NCBI GenBank assembly: GCA_015061665.1
Contig: SUWC01000021.1
Location: forward strand, 1-41,613
Direction: 5' to 3'
DNA from: Lentisphaerota bacterium
Lineage (GTDB): Bacteria > Verrucomicrobiota > Kiritimatiellia > RFP12 > UBA1067
DNA: 41,613 nt
How positions within the stretch are numbered: the first letter of the stretch is position 1; each line of letters begins with the position of its first letter. Made by a program: the position numbers and the translations under genes. The notes beneath the pieces were generated by a model. That model did no database searches, was not told the origin of the DNA, and saw nothing but the letters and a program-made list of their open reading frames with translations. Below are positions 39,101-41,613 of the stretch, piece after piece.

Positions 39101-39406
39101 GTTCCGCGCGATATCGCGCACTTCCAGGAACGAGTGCGACCCGTCGATAACGGCCGTAGCGACGCGAACGCCGTCGCCGAGATGCGCGGCGAAGGAGCGT
39201 CCGTTTCCAAAGGACGGCAATTCGTCCGAGACGGTCAATGTATAGGTGACCTCTGCGGAGACCTTCAGTTCGATTGTATCGCCTGCTGCGAGGGAAGCCG
39301 GCATGAGCCCGGCGGCGCTTGGCGAGGTGCAATCGACAGAATGGACCGCCGCCAGACACAATGTCGGCAGCGCCACAATCGCGGCAAATATTTTGTGTCG
39401 CATCAT
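30176..39406 (-). CDS. Giant exported protein: two zincin metalloproteases, lectin-like, lamin-tail and CotH kinase domains
   Basis: A 3,076-residue protein with a signal peptide (1-19). Zincin domain 1 (about 150-420) carries HEVGHNMGLAH at 326. A chitobiase C-terminal-like domain follows (about 435-485, YEIRYTTDGSEPTRESKLY), then beta-helix-like repeats (about 590-830) and two LamG/concanavalin-like regions (about 950-1330). Zincin domain 2 (about 1380-1640) has HENAHNMGCGH at 1520, then another lectin-like region (about 1780-1960). A lamin-tail domain (about 1998-2085, VLRVSEIMPKPTDALNRGAL) precedes a CotH-type kinase domain (about 2340-2720; YVRIDLRGNTSAKFTKKSHG, and GYDFNLSLGQYY as metal-binding segment). 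A second lamin-tail-like stretch is near the end. The first ATG is at 39406; 39403 is better spaced from AGGGGAG. GC content appears lower than in the T3SS array. Substrates and anchoring are unknown. Confidence 0.85.
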   Translation of the reverse strand: MMRHKIFAAIVALPTLCLAAVHSVDCTSPSAAGLMPASLAAGDTIELKVSAEVTYTLTVSDELPSFGNGRSFAAHLGDGVRVATAVIDGSHSFLEVRDIARNMLCRVVSRDGTLSAEEISLSNVGRGGCIEIEAPDIEIDEQSTATVKKPLSLSTAAVGNPFDDNIVAPNGAPVCVDIMLVFDNGARAWVEQQSMYSGSITNFAIQQVAKMNSVLVNTGLHTNFWYRLVDVMTVETTYTVIDGNILGIVKAGAESGDGPYGPIKERRAACGADLVSLMIDTGKDWGTTGIGYITHGTSYSTWLGYRQWCYSCCAIQSVDLEYTLSHEVGHNMGLAHSPTLAGWTKPGTFDYSNGFNFWGKDDNMPYHTIMAYDQDVNYTGYREIPYFSSPDYTYQGTVIGTVLSNDCTRALRETCAAFAAWHDTTIPLPSDVTFSPSGSEAYRITLSNLGGYEIRYTTDGSEPTRESKLYTEPLTLKSGSVTVNAVAVVDEHTLGAVAEKTYSAAVKLSEYAWLGAQSDTWAWGDWNDQDGKDLYPSYWNTSADKTAIIDIGGSIAVDRDIDLANLLVGGATPMEIVTSDKSLHATNLHVIGQTVLAGTNYSFDNWKLHDESTLVLSPGEGNTVTLNKYLAQGATGSTLAISNGTLSVTRSANSYDGIATLQNCALRIDAGGILSLEPGWVLGYSNPNPVTVNKGGLLKIDKLESTHRPLVLNGGNVDVNLTGRAYELRTVDVTATDDSTIADKTSNGGARIYLIEGDSTFTVSEGKTLTINISTDKEKGIIKKGQGEARFQRELFHTGTNTISAGTFTIAYNSTTTNCANWIVSSGATLKVEDGKSLVVPKLELARGAILDLPASSAAAPLAVSNSVALANVAFRLTGVADFELGKSYPLIAAQDDLSGIVKIDKSLMPALASGLVWKFAKNADGVLCATVVDAADAKDPITIVGVDDSLALEIPDDATVAYGAVAVGSNPLVVDSIVDTAVAFTLDVEIPETQNATEQTICSWIVADTNVVRCVRRADGVLDIFYNGNNHTQNITNSVTLVSGRHTIKIGYNYGDYGGTWAFVDDKPAYWATGLKWHQKAVLKLAIGATADATPQYPFAGLVLRGLGILKANSSLPLPNMTGTSGIAYNYLIQNNSPTNAIPAIFPNAVSGGFSMDNSLLDAYLPDTADSITVSVVASFPADKPGCLFGIWAKSETDGYSYPGQIDYNGDGYFSFSRNGYVNTVYYSRVNSPDASVESPHLYTLEYRKSEGFGFYQDGVQILTASYGYVDNSCYVFNKVVFGRGPWNKMTTSYDDNENPISGFKVYASHIELGSDARSVSEAAVMASLNFDAAYDDMTIAEKLSYLPANQTADGVAAPSEDQEEDPDPAPPATPAVVDILVAYDNGAQAYVTNKGVTLEAFAQTQIDKMNDVLVTNKLDRFYSYRLAGTCKVDANYPTVESVSRKLVSGAGPLVTLRAARELYGADTVTLLVNASGGATLGDSIPLSHNTDVASRHDCAFSVCSISAVDTGTQHTMIHENAHNMGCGHARQQSAINSPFEYGRGYYFMDGTTKRHTIMAYDVDGTGVYAHPSPYFSTTSKEFGFVLGDKTNNNARVLKETCGEVAKWREGSAIDFSGIELDGVTWQTSKKYPWYVDGDGFIRSYNQTDYTYPCATPLKATIAGPKRMTFKHKSYFGGAMLAGDNYSHFDVLLDDSPVLAQTECTNDWTVAAISIPEGMHEVTFVFLQHFAMNNPADNKDVSPKADDAVWLKDFELTDIEPETYIPSSSTESRVSWRFPSASAKAQGEEIPSITIGETGIVESLDFGSTNIVVMSALASLPESGEGALMGLVDAKGTSRYPIFIYANGDGTFTLYYGNKAKTASSISSGVMDMTGLHVWTLRYDANSGGRFYCDGVEIASDIGIKWTGNDNLYVPSESLTFGSADANSYPLTGAKIYAVHSDFDSSATVSGSVSAILAAFDVLDDFANEDLETRLALFGLYRDTGSIPPKTDVASTSVLRVSEIMPKPTDALNRGALEGMDVNGLESGWVEVENTSDQWADLADYRFIRVNRGKKTDPAGFGNFPSRLVPPRSRAIFYTSERYSNSKSQKDSAFENGKFKGKPEIFKDYGNILVWGDKVNPKKSPFVRLYYMPNAATTNVVDTVVIPSDLPEGWSIIVGDAAEGEGTRRWMCPTPTRGRANTSTDRLKRIGPNVGPLYEISSLKKTDVANEFARPVPPAKPGEDYAITLPINPVMNPNGTFSPRTKDKIESIKLVYRKDLDDATLTTNVVTMTTKSTDKKAWGDQYTAAIPASYLPAAGHLIQWKVLITDGEGVEWTSPSFNNPDDGYEWYGTIVEAPELESATLPTWHMFADSESLEQMDVDASDQTLENNARVAIYDSSTSNYYDYVRIDLRGNTSAKFTKKSHGLRFAKAHPLTMVDCVTGETIEEIRKTSLISEFADPSYMRQMIAFWLWRKMGNLVPFDFPVRCNLNGKFYQLAFNSERFTDELIEDVYGLDKYGYSYKNVGTMKSGSSTTAGGIEKKTPDDEDESNITVLQNELRKPLYDNGAQSGGENIAALTKFVVKKFNLPAWINYLASARITQEMDDVWANVCAYYDNAEMHSSGGTRGTDTWMPLGYDFNLSLGQYYRDSNVGGDGLFSTNDWFKSHPFYGGNRVRCYSSTDMTSTINNGNDGFEAVWQSQKFRRLYLRRLRTLMDAELKEPGTPESEVPFMAKMRELANMMRADAALDQQEWPNDSTDDKIDVWKDRPANMDAGIQDIWDNYVVPRREHLYITHSITNTAKEIGYGSSLNAGIPEAQSAIEVLSAKISLDLSRIADGVAIISNGNSEVVDMSGWTLRHGIDWTLPAGTVCDSNDCIYVVADRRGYVAAHESELTDQVIIGNAKFVESAAATVIDSSDGTRLVLHGAVVTDSPDTIEFAAASQAEADAHAEAIKPTLTQEDEKSGLDASYLKVVANPSSVSGIYTLAVDIDSGKVPAPAILQNDQSAASGEEAVVFVDEANGKTVTITIENAIKGLWYGYEVSDALGDASAFANDVDSFMRATDAKFKLKASSPRAEKEAGFYRVKALPAKPTR

Positions 39407-39560
39407 TCTCCCCTTTTTATAGATGAAGATATATTACATCATCCACCTAGTATGGTATCATATTTCCCCGCCCCGCGCAACCGTCACGATTTTGATGCGC
39501 TCAAAAATTTCCTTACTGCCATCCGTGGCGTTATCTAAAAAAATTTCCAAAATCCCGCTC

Positions 39561-39590
39561 TTGCCATTTTGAAGCGGAGTATGGTATAAC
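39561..39590 (+). promoter_or_regulatory. Promoter-like motif, copy 1
   Basis: TTGCCA (39561-39566), an 18-base spacer and TATAAC (39585-39590). The whole segment recurs at 40285 and 41166. No gene follows closely. Confidence 0.35.
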
Positions 39591-39637
39591 CCGACTTTGC
39601 CACTTCAATCGCCACAATAAGTGGATTCCAGTCAATA

Positions 39638-39664
39638 TTCCCCATTCCCCGTTCCCCATTTCCA
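39638..39664 (-). repeat. Heptad array in direct repeat copy 1
   Basis: On the minus strand the units read ATGGGGA, ACGGGGA, ATGGGGA, with degenerate flanks. Copy 2 of the long repeat has one unit more. Confidence 0.75.
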
Positions 39665-40035
39665 TGTTGCTTGCGTGTAAGGGCTTGGCTTCGTTCGGGG
39701 CAACGGTCCTCGCCTTTTGATACGGCCGATTTGCGCGCTGCCGTGCGTGGTCCTCCCCGGTCCATAACCGGCTTCTCGCCAGTGAGTCAAGCCTTTGCGG
39801 TCAAGCAGGAATAATGACGTGGATCAGTCGAAAGAACGGCCAAACTTGCAGGGGGTTGCGTCGCTCGGGCTCTTGCGACTTTGCTTCGCAAAGCTCCTCG
39901 CTTCGCTCGTCGGCCAACCTGACGCCTTCGGCGCAGGCGAATCCCGCGACGGAACATGGGATGGTAGGAGAGTTGTTTACGAAGAGCCAAAATTCGTGTA
40001 TATTCGTGTCGGGCGTAGCCCGGTTCGTGTCGCGG

Positions 40036-40193
40036 GGCTTGCCGAGAACCGAAGGTTGGAATGGCGCGGCGGCGTTTGACGAAGGTCGCGCGTAGGGGAA
40101 CGGAGAATGGGAAAGGGGAATGGAGGACAACTGCGACCTTCAAGTCAAGACGGCGACGCGCCATTCCAGCGGCGGAACGCCGCTCGGCAAGCC
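40036..40193. repeat. Nested imperfect palindrome
   Basis: Three pairs of inverted arms are nested: 40036-40046 with 40183-40193 (11 bp perfect), 40057-40068 with 40157-40168 (12 bp perfect) and 40081-40089 with 40133-40141 (9 bp perfect), with partial matches between. The loop (40090-40132) is purine-rich and roughly heptad-periodic, and is complementary in character to the pyrimidine-rich array at 40229-40280. This could be a small non-autonomous mobile element or a structured RNA. Confidence 0.65.
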
Positions 40194-40228
40194 GCCGCGT
40201 TTCGTGGTCGCGCGTAGCTCCCTCCTCC

Positions 40229-40280
40229 CTCTTCCCCATCACCCATTCCCCGTTCCCCACTTCCCCATTCCCCATTCCCC
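40229..40280 (-). repeat. Heptad array before the third-region promoter motif
   Basis: This is a pyrimidine-rich run on the plus strand. On the minus strand the units read ATGGGGA, ATGGGGA, GTGGGGA, ACGGGGA and variants. It directly abuts the promoter-like motif at 40285. Confidence 0.7.
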
Positions 40281-40284
40281 GCTC

Positions 40285-40314
40285 TTGCCATTTTGAAGCG
40301 GAGTATGGTATAAT
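40285..40314 (+). promoter_or_regulatory. Promoter-like motif, copy 2, ahead of the DUF4160 gene
   Basis: TTGCCA (40285-40290), an 18-base spacer and a perfect TATAAT (40309-40314). It is the best of three copies and is correctly oriented to transcribe the DUF4160-DUF2442 pair after a leader of about 200 bases. Confidence 0.5.
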
Positions 40315-40522
40315 TGCACTGTCTTGCGGGGAACTGCATGACAAATTGATCTTTTCAATACTCCCGGGTGCTCGACGGCCCGGGACCGGCGGCACGCGAA
40401 ATGCGGAGTCCGCCAAGGGCGGGTGGCAACATCCGCCTTCAGGCTGAATGAAAAGGATTGCCATACAAGCCATGAGTTTGGCAATTTGGATTGATTCTTC
40501 ATGGCGAATGAAAGGTTTTGGC

Positions 40523-40792
40523 ATGGCAACTTTGTCAATGTTTTTTGGGATAATAATCAAGATGTACAAGGAGCGCGATGGTAGGCATCATCGTCCGCAT
40601 ATCCATGCCCAGCATGCGGACAAGACGGCTTCTTTTGATCTTGAAACCAGCGACATCCTGGCAGGAGAGATGGATAAAGATGATGTCGACCGGATTAGAG
40701 GATGGATGAGCATACACAGAGAAGAACTGTTTGCCAACTGGAAGTTGCTTGGGGAAGAGGGGACGTATTTCAAAATTGAACCCCTGCGTTGA
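40523..40792 (+). CDS. DUF4160 protein, probable toxin-antitoxin-like partner
   Basis: An 89-residue protein with the DUF4160 opening MATLSMFFGIIIKMYKERDG and the HHRPHIHAQHAD histidine segment, followed by ILAGEMDKDDVDRIRGWMSI. ATG 40523 with AAAGG 7 bases upstream is chosen because it matches the usual family start; the frame stays open further upstream without resemblance to the family. It is followed 15 bp later by a DUF2442 gene. This pairing is widespread and is often listed as a putative toxin-antitoxin system, but the biochemical activity is not settled. Confidence 0.85.
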   Translation: MATLSMFFGIIIKMYKERDGRHHRPHIHAQHADKTASFDLETSDILAGEMDKDDVDRIRGWMSIHREELFANWKLLGEEGTYFKIEPLR

Positions 40793-40807
40793 GTAAGGAG
40801 TGCTCGC

Positions 40808-41065
40808 ATGAGTGTTTTGCATCAAGTTGTAAAGGCTGAGCCGGTTGACGATCGGCATGTCAGGGTGTCTTTTGAAAACGGTGCAGTCGGAATCTTCGAC
40901 TGCTCTCCGTATTTCAAGGATGACTACTGGGGGGCTCTGCGCAATCCTGCGTTTTTTGGACAGGTGCGAGCAGAATGCGGTACACTTTGTTGGCCGAATG
41001 ATATTGACATAGATCCCGAAGAAATATGGGAAGATTGCGAATTTGCAACTTCGGTTCATAAGTAG
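40808..41065 (+). CDS. DUF2442 protein, partner of DUF4160
   Basis: An 85-residue protein with the DUF2442 pattern: VVKAEPVDDRHVRVSFENG, then IFDCSPYFKDDYWGALRNP and the closing TLCWPNDIDIDPEEIWED. AAGGAG lies 6 bases before ATG 40808. It is probably co-transcribed with the DUF4160 gene. Both genes lie between the two copies of the long direct repeat. Confidence 0.9.
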   Translation: MSVLHQVVKAEPVDDRHVRVSFENGAVGIFDCSPYFKDDYWGALRNPAFFGQVRAECGTLCWPNDIDIDPEEIWEDCEFATSVHK

Positions 41066-41165
41066 CATCAGCGGTGTTTGAGGCGAAGGCGCGATGCCAA
41101 CGGACTCAAAAATTTCCTTACTGCCATCCGTGGCGTTATCTCAAAAAATTTCCAAAATCCCGCTA

Positions 41166-41195
41166 TTGCCATCTTGAAGCGGAGTATGGTATAAC
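41166..41195 (+). promoter_or_regulatory. Promoter-like motif, copy 3
   Basis: TTGCCA (41166-41171), an 18-base spacer and TATAAC (41190-41195), within direct repeat copy 2. No gene follows inside the window. Confidence 0.35.
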
Positions 41196-41241
41196 CCGAC
41201 TTTGCCACTTCAATCGCCACAATAAGTGGATTTCAGTCAAT

Positions 41242-41275
41242 ATTCCCCATTCCCCGTTCCCCATTCCCCGTTCCC
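41242..41275 (-). repeat. Heptad array in direct repeat copy 2
   Basis: Four clear units alternate between ATGGGGA and ACGGGGA types on the minus strand, one more than in copy 1 at 39638. Confidence 0.75.
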
Positions 41276-41613
41276 ATGTTGCTTGCTTGTAAGGGCTTGG
41301 CTTCGTTCGTGGCAACGGTCCTCGCCTTTTGATACGGCCGATTTGCGCGCTGCCGTGCGCAGTCCTCCCCGGTCCATAACCGGCTTCTCGCCAGTGAGTC
41401 AAGCCTTTGCGGTTAAGCAGGAATAATGACGTGGATCAGTCGAAAGAACGGCTAAACTTGCAGGGGGTTGCGTCGCTCGGGCTCTTGCGACTTTGCTTCG
41501 CAAAGCTCCTTGCTTCGCTCGTCGGCCAACCTGACGCCTTCGGCGCAGGCGAATCCCGCGACGGAACATGGGATGGTAGGAGAGTTGTTTACGAAGAGCC
41601 AAAATTCGTGTAT

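Larger units (their letters stand above)
39500..40001. repeat. Long direct repeat, copy 1
   Basis: These 502 bases recur at 41105-41613 in the same orientation, with about a dozen substitutions and one 7-base length difference. The repeat has no convincing coding capacity and ends within the sequence reading GAATTCGTGTAT or just beyond, because copy 2 is cut by the window. Confidence 0.92.
39407..40522. other. Gene-poor, repeat-rich region
   Basis: Apart from the short leader of the giant gene (39407-39499), this stretch holds one copy of a 500-bp direct repeat, a nested palindrome, heptad arrays and two promoter-like motifs. The open frames here are short, overlap on both strands and are Arg/Ala-rich. 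I regard none as a gene. Confidence 0.6.
41105..41613. repeat. Long direct repeat, copy 2 (cut by the window end)
   Basis: This is a direct copy of 39500-40001. The offset between copies is 1605 bases before the heptad array and 1612 after it, so the copies differ in length by exactly one 7-base unit. There is no convincing gene in this stretch; it includes promoter-like motif copy 3 (41166-41195) and a heptad array at 41242-41275. Confidence 0.92.

Noticed and set aside
39787-40569. 260-codon minus-strand frame across repeat and palindrome
   Set aside because: It spans the direct repeat end, heptad arrays and palindrome, with composition changing along its length. A related short frame recurs in the second repeat copy, so it is repeat-derived.

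Overview
The window comes from a GC-rich Gram-negative bacterium. Its type III secretion genes mix Yersinia-Ysc-like content with a Chlamydia-like YscD-E-F-G order. It also carries an anaerobic trimeric [FeFe] hydrogenase, very large secreted CotH-type proteins and dispersed heptamer repeats. Together these suggest an anaerobic, possibly gut-associated member of the PVC superphylum (Kiritimatiellota, Lentisphaerota or Verrucomicrobiota). That placement is inference; no rRNA or other phylogenetic marker is present.

Region 1 (about 177-22869, all + strand) is one tightly packed array of 28 genes, most overlapping or separated by only a few bases. It encodes an almost complete non-flagellar type III secretion system (T3SS): a CesT-like chaperone, SctC secretin, an AIM24-like protein, SctW gatekeeper (YopN-TyeA fused), SycN-like chaperone, SctX, SctV, SctD, the needle module (YscE-like, SctF, SctG), SctI, SctJ, SctY, the sorting-platform and ATPase genes SctK, L, N, O, the ruler SctP, SctQ, and the export gate SctR, S, T, U. 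The array continues into an ECF-type sigma factor translationally coupled to sctU, a small unknown protein, a STAS anti-anti-sigma protein and a membrane sensor carrying both a SpoIIE-type phosphatase and an RsbW-type kinase domain. The last genes look like a partner-switch regulator dedicated to the secretion system. Translocators, a needle-tip protein and recognisable effectors are not in the window. A strong bidirectional hairpin terminator closes the array.

Region 2 (22955-27250, - strand) is an NADH/ferredoxin-linked, probably electron-bifurcating or confurcating [FeFe] hydrogenase in the order hydC-hydB-hydA. A promoter region at 27251-27413 serves it and a divergent + strand gene.

Region 3 (27414-39406) holds two convergent genes for exported proteins. 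One is an 887-residue Ig-like-domain protein. The other is a 3,076-residue protein joining two duplicated zincin metalloprotease domains, a chitobiase-C-like domain, several probable lectin-like domains, a lamin-tail domain and a CotH-type kinase domain.

Region 4 (39407-41613) is repeat-rich. Two copies of a roughly 505-bp direct repeat, the second cut by the window end, flank a nested palindrome, arrays of 7-bp repeats, a thrice-repeated promoter-like motif and a DUF4160-DUF2442 gene pair. The same heptad-periodic repeats recur inside the T3SS array: ahead of sctC, between sctV and sctD, and as in-frame insertions in sctK.
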